From Bacteroidales bacterium (GTDB lineage Bacteria; Bacteroidota; Bacteroidia; Bacteroidales; UBA932): a stretch of DNA of 56,254 nt. Below, in pieces: positions 42,569-51,714 of the stretch. Positions within the stretch are counted from its first letter, which is position 1. Every line of letters begins with the position of its first letter. The stretch covers positions 1-56,254 of the forward strand of contig JAFRPH010000058.1 in assembly GCA_017429205.1 (NCBI GenBank), in the 5' to 3' direction. Under the pieces are notes generated by a model, which was given only the letters and a program-made list of their open reading frames with translations, was not told the origin of the DNA and made no database searches. The translations under genes were made by a program, and so were the position numbers.

Positions 42569-44812
42569 CTAGAGCGCCGTGCCGCCCCGCACGAAGACGG
42601 GGATGGTGGCGAGATCGACGGGGGTTTCGACCCATTGGCCGCCGTCGTAGGGCGTGCCGGTCCAGTAGTCACGCCAGCCGCCGTCGGTGGCGGGGAGGTA
42701 GGTGCGCCAGGTGGTGACGCCGGGGGCGGTGACGGGATGGACGAGATAGGCGGGGCCGAACATGAAGGTGTCGTCCTGCCGCAGGGCTTCCGGGTCGTCC
42801 GGGAAGTCGAAGACAAGCGGGCGCATCAGGGTGTAGCCCTCCTCGGAGACGCGCTTGGCGCAGTCCAGGATATAAGGCTCCAGCCGCTTGCGAAGGTCCA
42901 TGTAGGAGGCGATGATCTCGTAGGTCTCGGGGAAGTAGCGCCAGGGCTCGGTCTGACTCATATATCCGTGCACGCGCATGAAGGGCAGGAAGGTCGATGC
43001 CTGGACCCAGCGGACGAGCCGCTCCTGGTATTCGGCGGAGGTGTACTGGTCGCCCGGACGGAAGAAGCCGCCGGCGTCGAAGGTCCACCAGGGCAGGCCG
43101 GAGGCCATCTGGCCGAGGCCGCCCGCGATCTGCCGCCGCAGCGTGCCGAAGTCGTTGCCCACGTCGCCGGACCAGGTCACGACGCCGTAGCGCTGGGCGC
43201 CCGGGAAGGCGCTCCGGGTGAGGATGACGGGCGAAAGACCCTCGGCGGTAAGTGCCTCGTACATTGTCCGGTTGACCATCAGCGGATACACGTTCCGGTA
43301 CCATTCGCCCGGAATCTGGTCCTTGCCGATGCGCCGGCCCGCGAGGTCGTCGTTCTCCGGTTCCGTGGCGTCGAACCACCAGGCGTCGATGCCGTACGGC
43401 CGGGCCAGGCTGTCCACGAAATTCTGCGCGTAGAACGCGGCGACGTCGGGATTGAAGAAGTCGATCCAGTCAGTCCCGTCAATGTAGCTGCCGCGCTCAT
43501 CCAGCCGCTTCCCGAGGTTCGAGTTCTTGTCCACCTTGGACCAGACGGAGATCATGAAGCGCGTGCCCATCTCGTGCAGCGTGTCGGTCAAGGCTTTCGG
43601 GTCGGGATAGTGCTCCCGGTCGAACTCCATCGAGTTCCAGCCGGTGGGGCCCCACCACTGCCAGTCCTGGACGATGACGTCCAGCGGCAGGCCGCGCTCC
43701 TTGAACTCGCGCGCGTTGGCGAGGATCTCCTCCGACGAGTGGTAGCGCTCGCGGCAGTGGATGTAGCCGAACATCCAGTCCGGCATCTCGGGCACAGGCC
43801 CCGTCAGGGTGCGGTAGGCGCCGATGACCTCGTCGGCCTTGCCTGCGAACACCGTGTAGTCCAGCGCCGCAGCGACGGGGGAGTGGAAGGTGGTCGCGTC
43901 GTCGACCTTCTTCCAATAGAGGACGGGGTTGTCGTTCCTGACCCCTTCGACCGTGACGGCGTGCGCGCCGGCGGTCAGGTCGACGAGGGCCGACGTCGTC
44001 GGCGGCAGCCACGTGTTGGACACGTCCACCACAGGCTCGCCGTCGAGGGCGAGGTAGTGCCTCCGCGCCATCTTCTGGCCCACGTCCAGCAGCAGGGCGT
44101 AAGTCCCGTCCTCGGGGATGTCCAGGCTGCCGACGAAGGTCCGGGAGAAGCGGCGTTCCCGCCGGTTGCCGGCGGTGCCGGTGGCGTTCACCGTCTGGCC
44201 CTCGCCGTCTTCGCCGGCCGGGGCCAGCGCGATGCACTGGTCCGCCGGGTTGAAGTCGGTGAGGCCGTAATTGTTCCACAGCAGGCCATACCCTTTGCTG
44301 GACAGGACGAAGGGCAGGGCGATCTGCGTGTTCACCTGCGTCAGCCGCCGCGTGACGCCCCGGACGTTCAGGAAACCGTCCTGGAATTGGCCGGTTCCAT
44401 AGAGGAACTCATCCTCGGGCGAGGCGAGCCGCAGGGTGGCGTCATACGTGGGCTCGCCCTGGACGGTGGCCTGGACGAGACGGTGGCCGTCCTCCCGGAG
44501 GAGTACGTTGCCATCGGCATCGGAGAAGGTGAGGAGGCCGTTCTCATAGCGGGCCGTCATCGCGGCCGTCCGCACTTCCACGACTCCGCCCTTGCGGGCG
44601 ACGTCGAACTTAGGCGCGGCCACTTTCTCCACATAGACGAGCTCGTCCAGCGGTTTGTAATCGGCGGGTTCAAGGCGGACCCGGATGGCATTGTCCACGA
44701 GGGGTTGGAGCACCAGCGTGCCCTCGTCCGTCTTGATGCGGACCTCTTTCCGCGCGCAGCCGGCGAGCAGGAGGACACCCGCGAGGAGAATCAGGAGTCT
44801 TTTCATCATCAT
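42569..44812 (-). CDS. Glycoside hydrolase family 31 lipoprotein (alpha-xylosidase-like)
   Basis: 747 aa. Lipoprotein signal peptide (LLLAGC). The GH31 catalytic domain contains the nucleophile Asp in WWFDATEPE near 477 and the acid/base Asp in SGDVGND near 547. An inserted PA14-like beta domain occupies about 215-300 (RFSRTFVGSLDIPEDGTYAL, LDGEPVVDVSNTW), a feature of alpha-xylosidases acting on xyloglucan side chains. The three ATGs at the start overlap the GH51 stop, so the genes are coupled. It likely acts with GH51 on plant hemicellulose at the cell surface or in the periplasm. Confidence 0.9.
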   Translation of the reverse strand: MMMKRLLILLAGVLLLAGCARKEVRIKTDEGTLVLQPLVDNAIRVRLEPADYKPLDELVYVEKVAAPKFDVARKGGVVEVRTAAMTARYENGLLTFSDADGNVLLREDGHRLVQATVQGEPTYDATLRLASPEDEFLYGTGQFQDGFLNVRGVTRRLTQVNTQIALPFVLSSKGYGLLWNNYGLTDFNPADQCIALAPAGEDGEGQTVNATGTAGNRRERRFSRTFVGSLDIPEDGTYALLLDVGQKMARRHYLALDGEPVVDVSNTWLPPTTSALVDLTAGAHAVTVEGVRNDNPVLYWKKVDDATTFHSPVAAALDYTVFAGKADEVIGAYRTLTGPVPEMPDWMFGYIHCRERYHSSEEILANAREFKERGLPLDVIVQDWQWWGPTGWNSMEFDREHYPDPKALTDTLHEMGTRFMISVWSKVDKNSNLGKRLDERGSYIDGTDWIDFFNPDVAAFYAQNFVDSLARPYGIDAWWFDATEPENDDLAGRRIGKDQIPGEWYRNVYPLMVNRTMYEALTAEGLSPVILTRSAFPGAQRYGVVTWSGDVGNDFGTLRRQIAGGLGQMASGLPWWTFDAGGFFRPGDQYTSAEYQERLVRWVQASTFLPFMRVHGYMSQTEPWRYFPETYEIIASYMDLRKRLEPYILDCAKRVSEEGYTLMRPLVFDFPDDPEALRQDDTFMFGPAYLVHPVTAPGVTTWRTYLPATDGGWRDYWTGTPYDGGQWVETPVDLATIPVFVRGGTAL

Positions 44813-47334
44813 AAGGCTTTAGTCATGGTCAAGACACCGGCGGAGAGCGCCGGAACGGAAATGAAAGTGGCGTTGCCAAGGGCCTCGGGCGTACCGTGCC
44901 GGAGCTGGATGGCTTCCTTGTTGTTCATCCGGTTCGCGGCGTCCAGCGAGCCGGGGGCGTAGTATTCGTACGCGGCGTCGCCCAGGCGCACCCAGTCGCA
45001 TTTGACGGTCAGGTCGCAGGCTTTGTCGGTGGGATTCACCACCTTCACGATGATGTCGCGGCCGTTTTCCGACAGGGTGGTGACGATGCTCAAGTCGCCT
45101 GTATCGCCCTCGTAATCAAGCAGGTACCGCGAGAAGTGCCGATACCAGAGCTGCGTGACCAGGTAGTTGGGCGCGACGAACAGCCCCTTGTAGTCGAAGT
45201 TGATGAAGGCGTTGTTCCAGTCGGGGGCGTCGGTGCGGCGGATGAACAGGGCGGCGGCGCCCATCGCGACGACGTCGCGGGCCTCGCACGTGTTCAGGAA
45301 GCCGCCGGCGAACAGGCCGGTCCGCCAGTCCGTGCTGTTCAGGTTCCATTCGGAGATGAACAGCTTCACGTTCGGGTTGGGGCAGGCGGCGATCATCTTC
45401 GCGTAGCGGTCGTACTGCTCGCCCAGGCGCTTCGGCCCGGTGGCGTAGCCGCCGGCCTGCTCGTAGTGGTGGAGGCTCAGGTAGTCGAAGTAATTGGCGG
45501 ACCGCTGCAGGAATTCCTCGTCCTCGCGGAAGCCGCCGCAGGCGATGATCTTGATGGAAGGATCGACCTTGCGCATCGCCGTGGAGAAGTCCCGGACGCA
45601 CTTTTCGTAGCGTTCGATGCCCATCTCCCACATCTCATTGTCAATCTCCCAGTATTTGACGTTGTAAGGTTCCGGATGGCCGTTCGCGGCGCGCTTGGCG
45701 CCCCATTCGTCCGTGGCGGGAGCGTTGCAGTAGCGCACCCAGTTCACGGCGTCGGCCAGGATGGAATCGTACTCCTCGGCCGGGCGTTCGAAATGGACCG
45801 ACACCACGATCACGGGCTCCGTCCCCACCTCCCGGCAGAACTTGATGAATTCGTCCGTGCCGAAGCAGTTCTGGTCATAGTCCATCCACATCCAGTGCGG
45901 CCAGCGGTAGCGCTGCTCCTGCGGGCCGATGCCCCACTGCCAGTAGTACTGGGCCACATAGCCGCCGCCCGGCCAGCGCAGGCAGGTCGGATGCAGGTCC
46001 TTCACGGCCTGCAGGATGTCCGGCCGGAATCCGCCGTTCGCCTGGCCCGTGGCCGTGGACAGGGTCGCCTGGTCCACCAGCACCGTCCCATCGGTCGCCA
46101 GGATGGCGAAGTCGGCGTCGCCGGACAGGTCGCCCGCCGGCAGGGAAATGTCGAACTTCTTCCACGCCGGGCCCGGGACGCCGAGCGCCTGCTCCCGCAG
46201 GATGCGCCCGTCCCGGACCAGCGCGACGGAGAGCCGGGCGTCGCCCTTGGCATAGACCGAACCCACGAACGTCTCTCCCGGAACCACGTTCTGCGGCCCT
46301 TGGGCGACGCCCGCCGCGGTCGCCCCGGCGGTAATCTCCTGCGCGTAGTCCATATTGACGGCATCGCCCTTCAGCAGGTGATACTTGCCCGGGCCGAAGG
46401 CCTTCCACTGCGGCGCCACGTCCGGAATCTTGACATCTTCCGGCAGACCTTCGAACAGGACCTTCTTCCCCTTGGCGGAAGTCACGCGGATGTTGCGGTA
46501 CAGGGCTTCCGTATAGTTCTCCCACAGGGTGAGGGTATTCTGCGGACGGCTGTCGGGAACCGTGCAGGAAAGCACCTGCTTGCCGTCCCACCAGACTTGC
46601 ACGCGCTGTCCGCGGCAGCTGATTTTCAGATGGTGCCAGGCGTCCTGGTCCAGCTGGACGGGCTGCGCCGCCTTGGCGGCCAGCGGCTCCAGCGTGACGA
46701 CCTTCCGGGTCCGGGGGCCGAAGGCGACTTCTTTCTCCTGCCGGACGGAAAGGGCGAACTGGGCGCCGGTGACGGCCTTCTGCGCCTTGGCGAGCGCCTT
46801 CGCCTGGTTGTCGGCCTCGATTTGGGCCTGGGTCTGCGCCAGGGTGAACCGCTGCCCTTCGTAGGCCGGGTCATAGAGCCGCAGGTAGTAGGAGTCCGAC
46901 CCGTCCGCCAGGTCCTTGAAGGCGAAGCGAAGGTCCAGCAGACCGCCGCTCCAACGCCGGCCGGGCAGGAGGTACGCCCGCCATTTCACGTCCATCTCCA
47001 CGTCGTAGCTGTCCGTGTCCAGGGCGGCCAGGCGGATCGGCTGCTCATAGCGCGTCGGGGAGTGCAGCACCGCGTCGTCGTCGGCGAACCAGCCGTCGAA
47101 ATACCCGTCCCGCGGCGGAATGCCCGGATAATGCTCCGGCTCGAACGACCGTTCATAGATGAGCTCCTGCCACACTCCGTTGTTCGCGGAGAAATAGATG
47201 TGCTCGAAGAGCTGTCCATACAGCATCGGGTCGATGTTCCCCGCCGGTTTTCCGGACTTCACCTGGATGGACACCTGACCCCAGGCCATCGCGCTCAAGA
47301 TGAGCGCCGTAACGAATGAGAGAAGACGTTTCAT
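44809..47334 (-). CDS. Glycoside hydrolase family 51 alpha-L-arabinofuranosidase
   Basis: 841 aa with a signal peptide (AMAWGQ). The TIM-barrel catalytic domain carries the acid/base Glu in YWEIDNEMWEMG near 560 and the nucleophile Glu in KLFISEWNLNS near 660. A LamG-like laminin/concanavalin domain (about 130-290) contains an unusual Ala/Gln/Lys-rich helical insert (about 170-195). It removes terminal arabinose from arabinoxylan or xyloglucan. Its TGA overlaps the ATG of the GH31 gene; both likely belong to one hemicellulose unit. Confidence 0.9.
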   Translation of the reverse strand: MKRLLSFVTALILSAMAWGQVSIQVKSGKPAGNIDPMLYGQLFEHIYFSANNGVWQELIYERSFEPEHYPGIPPRDGYFDGWFADDDAVLHSPTRYEQPIRLAALDTDSYDVEMDVKWRAYLLPGRRWSGGLLDLRFAFKDLADGSDSYYLRLYDPAYEGQRFTLAQTQAQIEADNQAKALAKAQKAVTGAQFALSVRQEKEVAFGPRTRKVVTLEPLAAKAAQPVQLDQDAWHHLKISCRGQRVQVWWDGKQVLSCTVPDSRPQNTLTLWENYTEALYRNIRVTSAKGKKVLFEGLPEDVKIPDVAPQWKAFGPGKYHLLKGDAVNMDYAQEITAGATAAGVAQGPQNVVPGETFVGSVYAKGDARLSVALVRDGRILREQALGVPGPAWKKFDISLPAGDLSGDADFAILATDGTVLVDQATLSTATGQANGGFRPDILQAVKDLHPTCLRWPGGGYVAQYYWQWGIGPQEQRYRWPHWMWMDYDQNCFGTDEFIKFCREVGTEPVIVVSVHFERPAEEYDSILADAVNWVRYCNAPATDEWGAKRAANGHPEPYNVKYWEIDNEMWEMGIERYEKCVRDFSTAMRKVDPSIKIIACGGFREDEEFLQRSANYFDYLSLHHYEQAGGYATGPKRLGEQYDRYAKMIAACPNPNVKLFISEWNLNSTDWRTGLFAGGFLNTCEARDVVAMGAAALFIRRTDAPDWNNAFINFDYKGLFVAPNYLVTQLWYRHFSRYLLDYEGDTGDLSIVTTLSENGRDIIVKVVNPTDKACDLTVKCDWVRLGDAAYEYYAPGSLDAANRMNNKEAIQLRHGTPEALGNATFISVPALSAGVLTMTKAL

Positions 47335-47353
47335 ACCGTTTTAGTACTTTTCA

Positions 47354-47361
47354 CAAATATA
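47354..47361 (-). promoter_or_regulatory. -7 box of the GH51-GH31 operon
   Basis: On the minus strand TATATTTG, an exact TAnnTTTG match, 19 nt before the ATG at 47334. Confidence 0.6.
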
Positions 47362-47369
47362 GTGATTTC

Positions 47370-47400
47370 TTGCCATTTCCGGCCTTTTTTCGTACCTTGC
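47370..47400 (+). promoter_or_regulatory. Promoter of the symporter gene, leaderless spacing
   Basis: TTG at 47370-47372, a 20-nt spacer and TACCTTGC at 47393-47400 (one mismatch to TAnnTTTG). The box ends 5 nt before the ATG at 47406. It is divergent from the GH51 promoter. Confidence 0.5.
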
Positions 47401-47405
47401 CAAGT

Positions 47406-48647
47406 ATGAGCAAGTTTTCTTCCGTCCTGAAGAAGTGGTCCGACAGTTCGCTGGTGCTGCGAATCGTGGTCGGCCTGGTGATCGGCGCCGTGCTGGGGCT
47501 GTTGTGCCCGCAGTGGAAGGCAATCGGAATTCTGGGGCAGGTGTTCGTAAGCGCCTTGAAGGCCATCGCCCCGGTGCTGGTGGCGCTGCTTGTCGCCTCG
47601 TCCATCGCCAAGGCGAAGGGCGGCCTGGGTCCCCGCTTCCGTACGGTCATCTTCCTGTACCTGGTTTCCACGCTGTGCGCCGCGGTCTTCGCGGTGGTGG
47701 CGAGTTTCCTGTTCCCGGTCACGATTGCGTTGCAGGGGACCGAGGCCGGCGGCAGCGCGCCCGGCGGCCTGTCCGACGTGTTCCTGACGCTCCTGACGAA
47801 CATGGTGATGAACCCCGTCCAGGCGCTTGCGCAGGCCAATTACATCGGCATTCTGTTCTGGGCCATCATCCTGGGCTTCGCCCTGAAACTGCTGGCTTCG
47901 GAGCGGACCATCGAGGTCTTCAGCGACCTGGCGGACGTGGTCTCGCAGATCGTCCGCTGGGTCATCCAGTTCGCCCCCTTCGGCATCCTGGGCCTCGTGT
48001 TCTCCTCCGTCTCCGAGAGCGGCCTGGAAATCTTCCGGGACTATGGAAAGCTCCTGCTCCTGCTGGTGGGCTGCATGTGCTGCACCGCCTTCGTCGTAAA
48101 TCCCTTCATCGCCTGGCTGCATATCCGCAAGAACCCGTATCCGCTTTACTGGCAGTGCCTGCGCACGAGCGGCCTGAACGCGTTCTTCACGCGTTCCTCC
48201 GCCGCGAACATCCCCATCAACATGGACCTTTGCAAGCGGCTCGGCCTGGACGAAGAGTTCTACAGCGTGAGCATTCCGCTGGGATCGACGGTGAATATGA
48301 ACGGCGCGGCCGTGACCATCACGGTCCTCTCGCTCGCCGTGGCGCATACGGTGGGCGTGGAAGTAAGCTTTGCGTCCGCGCTCTTCCTGTCGCTGATCGC
48401 CACCCTCGGCGCCTGCGGCGCCTCCGGGGTGGCCGGCGGCTCCCTCCTCCTCGTCCCGATGGCCTGCTCCTTCTTCGGCATCGGCAACGACATCGCGATG
48501 CAGGCCGTCGCCGTCGGCTTCATCATCGGCGTCATCCAGGACTCCGTCGAAACCGCCCTCAACTCCTCCTCCGACGCCTTCTTCACCGCCGTCGCCGAAT
48601 ACCACGACCGGCGAAAAAACGAAGCCTCGCTTTCCCGCCGGTCATAA
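47406..48647 (+). CDS. sstT: Serine/threonine:sodium symporter
   Basis: 413 aa with eight or more membrane helices. The dicarboxylate/amino acid:cation symporter signatures are clear: TRSSAANIPINMDL, SIPLGSTVNMNGAAVTITV and GACGASGVAGGSLLLVPMA. These match SstT, which imports Ser and Thr with Na+. The start at 47406 fits SstT and the promoter box just before it; an upstream ATG at 47316 lies inside the divergent GH51 gene. The C-terminus is hydrophilic and ends 12 nt from the convergent DUF2207 gene. Confidence 0.88.
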   Translation: MSKFSSVLKKWSDSSLVLRIVVGLVIGAVLGLLCPQWKAIGILGQVFVSALKAIAPVLVALLVASSIAKAKGGLGPRFRTVIFLYLVSTLCAAVFAVVASFLFPVTIALQGTEAGGSAPGGLSDVFLTLLTNMVMNPVQALAQANYIGILFWAIILGFALKLLASERTIEVFSDLADVVSQIVRWVIQFAPFGILGLVFSSVSESGLEIFRDYGKLLLLLVGCMCCTAFVVNPFIAWLHIRKNPYPLYWQCLRTSGLNAFFTRSSAANIPINMDLCKRLGLDEEFYSVSIPLGSTVNMNGAAVTITVLSLAVAHTVGVEVSFASALFLSLIATLGACGASGVAGGSLLLVPMACSFFGIGNDIAMQAVAVGFIIGVIQDSVETALNSSSDAFFTAVAEYHDRRKNEASLSRRS

Positions 48648-48659
48648 GATAAAGGAAGT

Positions 48660-50306
48660 CTATCGGCTGCCGCCGCCGAAGCCGCCGCCTCCGCCGAAGG
48701 AGGTGTGGCCGCCGGTGCCTTTGATGCTGCCGGCCTGGTACTTGCTCGTGGCGCGGTTCATCGCGGAGGTGGTGGTCATGTTGTTCAGGCGGATGGTGCG
48801 CTGCATCACGGTCGGGTCCACGCCCACGGACTGGGACAGCTCCTGGAACTCCTTCGGATACAGCTTCTGGAACTGCTCGGCCACCTTGTCGGCGATGCCG
48901 AACAGCTGGGCGAACACGAGGTAGTCCTTCCACAGGCCCACTTCCACGGCGCCGCGCTCCTTGGACAGCGTGAAGTCGTTCAGGAAGTTCTTGAATTCCA
49001 CCACGCGGCAGGCCTGGACCTGGCCGTCCTGGTTGGTGGTGTCGCCGTGCTGCAGGAGGTTCTTCTCGTGGAGGTAGCTCCGGCCGCGGGCCTTCGCCCG
49101 GTCGGGCCAGGCGAGGAACTGCTTGTAGTGCCGCTCGGACCATTTCTCGAACTCGCCGGACTCCAGCAGGAGGTTCCCGCCGCTGGCCTCGACGGCCATC
49201 CGGTACAGGGCGCCTTCCACGTCGTCGTCGAACTCGAGCCCCGGGGTGAACGCCAGGTTCACGCGCTTGGGCTTGTCCGGGTCGGGCATGACTTTCACCT
49301 TTCCGTCCAGGATCCAGCGCAGGAAGAGCGCGCCGATGAGGTTCTTGGACGAGGCGGGGCCGGCGAACCGCCAGCCATTGTCCAGCACATAGCTGGAGGC
49401 GAACAGATTGCCGCCCATCGGCGCCTCGCGGAACCACTCGGTGATCTTGGTCTTGCCGTACATGGACTTCTTGTACTTGTAGCCCAGGGCCTGCAGGACC
49501 GCCGCGCGGATGCTCGCAAACAGGGTGCCGCCGAACAGGATGGCCATCAGCCACTTGAAGAAGGTCTCCTCCTTGTCACTCTCTCCATAGGAACTGCCTT
49601 CCAGGGCCTTTTCCCGGAGCTCGTCGAAGCTCATGTCGCGCTCGACCTCGGGCTGGAAGAGCCCTTTCTCGAAGCGGGTGAGGATGATGGCCGAGCTTCC
49701 GTCGGAGTACGGTTCGAGGGACTCGTACACGATGGCGCCGTCCTGGACGTTGATGTCGCCGTAGGAGCCGAAGCCCCAGACGAGGGTGTTGTCATAGGTC
49801 CACTGCGGGCCGCCAGTTCCGTTGACCAGGGTGATCTTCACGTGCTGCGGCGGGGCGGCGAGACCCGGATTGACGAACATGAAGTTGAAGCCGTCGGCGT
49901 CGTTGAAGGCCTGGACGAGCCCGTGGACGGTGAATTCCGCCGTCCATACGTGGGGCCCGTAGGAGCCCTGTCCCCAGCACAGTTCCACGCCGTTCCGCTT
50001 CTCGACGATGCCGCAGCGGCCGGTTTTCTCCTCCAGGGAACGGTCCACGTCCCAACGGTTCCCTTCGCTGATGAACGGCTGGCCGTTCTCGCTCACGGAG
50101 AGGTCCGTGACGGACATCTTCCCGAGGTTGTCGATGGGAATGTACCATTCGGTGCCCCGCACGACGTTGACGTCCCAGACCTGGGTGATCCGCGCGGAGC
50201 CGTCCGGCCGCAGGACCGCCCGGATGTCGAGGTCCCGGATGGTCTGGGCATAAACGACCAAAGTGCCGGCGAGAACCGCCAGCACGGTGAGGAGCAGTCG
50301 CTTCAT
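48660..50306 (-). CDS. DUF2207 membrane protein
   Basis: 548 aa. Signal peptide (MKRLLLTVLAVLAGTLVVYAQ) and the DUF2207 beta domain (DLDIRAVLRPDGSARITQVW, WDVNVVRGTEWYI), one membrane helix near 255-270 (FKWLMAILFGGTLFASIRAA), a cytoplasmic-like region and a final Gly/Ser-rich tail (GGHTSFGGGGGFGGGSR). This is the standard layout of the family, whose function is unknown. It follows the lemA gene by 3 nt, a very common pairing. Confidence 0.85.
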   Translation of the reverse strand: MKRLLLTVLAVLAGTLVVYAQTIRDLDIRAVLRPDGSARITQVWDVNVVRGTEWYIPIDNLGKMSVTDLSVSENGQPFISEGNRWDVDRSLEEKTGRCGIVEKRNGVELCWGQGSYGPHVWTAEFTVHGLVQAFNDADGFNFMFVNPGLAAPPQHVKITLVNGTGGPQWTYDNTLVWGFGSYGDINVQDGAIVYESLEPYSDGSSAIILTRFEKGLFQPEVERDMSFDELREKALEGSSYGESDKEETFFKWLMAILFGGTLFASIRAAVLQALGYKYKKSMYGKTKITEWFREAPMGGNLFASSYVLDNGWRFAGPASSKNLIGALFLRWILDGKVKVMPDPDKPKRVNLAFTPGLEFDDDVEGALYRMAVEASGGNLLLESGEFEKWSERHYKQFLAWPDRAKARGRSYLHEKNLLQHGDTTNQDGQVQACRVVEFKNFLNDFTLSKERGAVEVGLWKDYLVFAQLFGIADKVAEQFQKLYPKEFQELSQSVGVDPTVMQRTIRLNNMTTTSAMNRATSKYQAGSIKGTGGHTSFGGGGGFGGGSR

Positions 50307-50309
50307 CGC

Positions 50310-50864
50310 TTAGAAGATGTCCGGATAGTCCTTCTTGGCGGGTTCGTCGGCGAGGTAGTCGCGCTTGGCGAAGCCCAGGATGCCGGCCACCACGGAGCCC
50401 GGGAACATGCGGACCATGTTGTTGTACTTCGTGACGGTGTCGTTGAAGGTCATGCGGGACAGGCGCACGTTCTCTTCGTACTGCTTGACGTCCGCCATGG
50501 CCTGCTGGTAGTTCTGGTTCGCCTTGAGGTCGGGATACTGCTCGGCGATGGCGATGAGTTTCGCGCTCATGGCCTGGAGGGCGGCCTCGTTGGCGTTGAT
50601 GTCGTCGACGGTCGGGTTCGTCGCGGCGGTGATCTTCCGCTGGGCGATCACCTTCTCCAGCGTTTCGCTCTCGTAGGAGGCATACTCGCGGGTGAGTTTC
50701 ACGATCGCCTTGAGGGCGTCGTAGCGGCTCACTTGCTGCACATTGATCTGCTTCAGGGCGTTGTTGCAAAGTTCGTCGGCCTGGACGAGCTGGTTCTGCA
50801 CCTTGATACCCCAGAGGACGAGGGCGGCCGCGATGACCAGGACGATGATGAGCGTTGTAGACAT
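50310..50864 (-). CDS. lemA: LemA family protein
   Basis: 184 aa. One N-terminal membrane helix (TLIIVLVIAAALVLWGI), then a four-helix bundle with the conserved NxLVxADExCNNALxQINVQ-type start, VQQVSRYDAL, YPDLKANQNY and a terminal FPGSVVAGILGF. LemA proteins are small membrane-anchored helical proteins of uncertain role. It shares an operon with the DUF2207 gene, and its promoter box is in the short divergent gap. Confidence 0.9.
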   Translation of the reverse strand: MSTTLIIVLVIAAALVLWGIKVQNQLVQADELCNNALKQINVQQVSRYDALKAIVKLTREYASYESETLEKVIAQRKITAATNPTVDDINANEAALQAMSAKLIAIAEQYPDLKANQNYQQAMADVKQYEENVRLSRMTFNDTVTKYNNMVRMFPGSVVAGILGFAKRDYLADEPAKKDYPDIF

Positions 50865-50895
50865 AGTATTGAGGTTTAATGGTTTGTCAATCGAA

Positions 50896-50903
50896 CAAAT
50901 TTA
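50896..50903 (-). promoter_or_regulatory. -7 box of the lemA operon
   Basis: On the minus strand TAAATTTG, an exact TAnnTTTG match, 31 nt before the ATG at 50864. Confidence 0.6.
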
Positions 50904-50916
50904 CAAAAAAAATATG

Positions 50917-50924
50917 TAGTTTTG
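50917..50924 (+). promoter_or_regulatory. -7 box of the DUF4465 operon, leaderless spacing
   Basis: TAGTTTTG matches TAnnTTTG exactly and ends 4 nt before the ATG at 50929. Confidence 0.6.
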
Positions 50925-50928
50925 TACC

Positions 50929-51702
50929 ATGAACAAAAAATTGATACGATGCGCCCTCCTGGGCGCCGTGGCCCTTTTGGCGGCCGCCTGCTTTGGCAAG
51001 CATGATTTCCGGAACGAGTACGACGCGCATCTGCTCGTCAAGTTCGAGCCGGACTATGATTATGAGTGGGACGAATTCCTCAACAAGTTGTTTAACGACG
51101 GAAAAGATACCATCGCCTGCAGCCCGAGCATCTTCATCGGACCGATCTATCATTTCGCCAAGCTGGACGATGCCGACGAATTCCTGGGCGGCATCTGCCT
51201 CGCGCGCGGCAAGGACGCCGACGCGTCGGCCGGCCGGAAGCCTTCCCGGTTCGCCGTCTTCGACGCGGACGGCGGCAACCAGAAGTCGCGGGCCTATGCG
51301 GTCTTCCACGACACGACGGCCGCGCAGATGCCGGAACATACCCTCCAGGTCCTGGTTCCCAATGCGACGTCCTCCTGCTCGGTGGAGTACGCGTTCGTCC
51401 ACAATGTGCAGGCCGCCGTGCAGGCCGCCGTGCACGGCAACGGTCTCGCGGAAGGCCCTTTCCAGGCCGGTGACTACCTCAAGCTGACCTTCACCGGTAT
51501 GCTGAACAAGCAGGTGACCGGCACCAAGGAGGTGGCGCTCATCGACGGCACCAGCTACCTCAAGGAATGGACGAGCGTGGATCTGTCCGCTCTCGGCAAG
51601 ATCGACGAACTGGGCCTGCACCTCTCTTCCAGCCGCGCGGACTTCCCGCTGTACTGCTGCCTGGACGACATGGGCTACCACTACATTGAAATCTACGAAT
51701 AA
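50929..51702 (+). CDS. DUF4465 lipoprotein
   Basis: 257 aa. Lipoprotein signal peptide (LLAAAC). The DUF4465 domain begins at about 45 and includes PHSRYAVFHD-like strands, LKLTFTGMLNKQVTGTKEVAL, WTSVDLSALGKIDELGLHL and the final YCCLDDMGYHYI, which fits this Bacteroidota outer-membrane or cell-surface carbohydrate-associated family. It is the first gene of an operon with DUF975, GH20 and alkaline phosphatase genes. Confidence 0.8.
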   Translation: MNKKLIRCALLGAVALLAAACFGKHDFRNEYDAHLLVKFEPDYDYEWDEFLNKLFNDGKDTIACSPSIFIGPIYHFAKLDDADEFLGGICLARGKDADASAGRKPSRFAVFDADGGNQKSRAYAVFHDTTAAQMPEHTLQVLVPNATSSCSVEYAFVHNVQAAVQAAVHGNGLAEGPFQAGDYLKLTFTGMLNKQVTGTKEVALIDGTSYLKEWTSVDLSALGKIDELGLHLSSSRADFPLYCCLDDMGYHYIEIYE

Positions 51703-51714
51703 ACCCCTCCCCTT

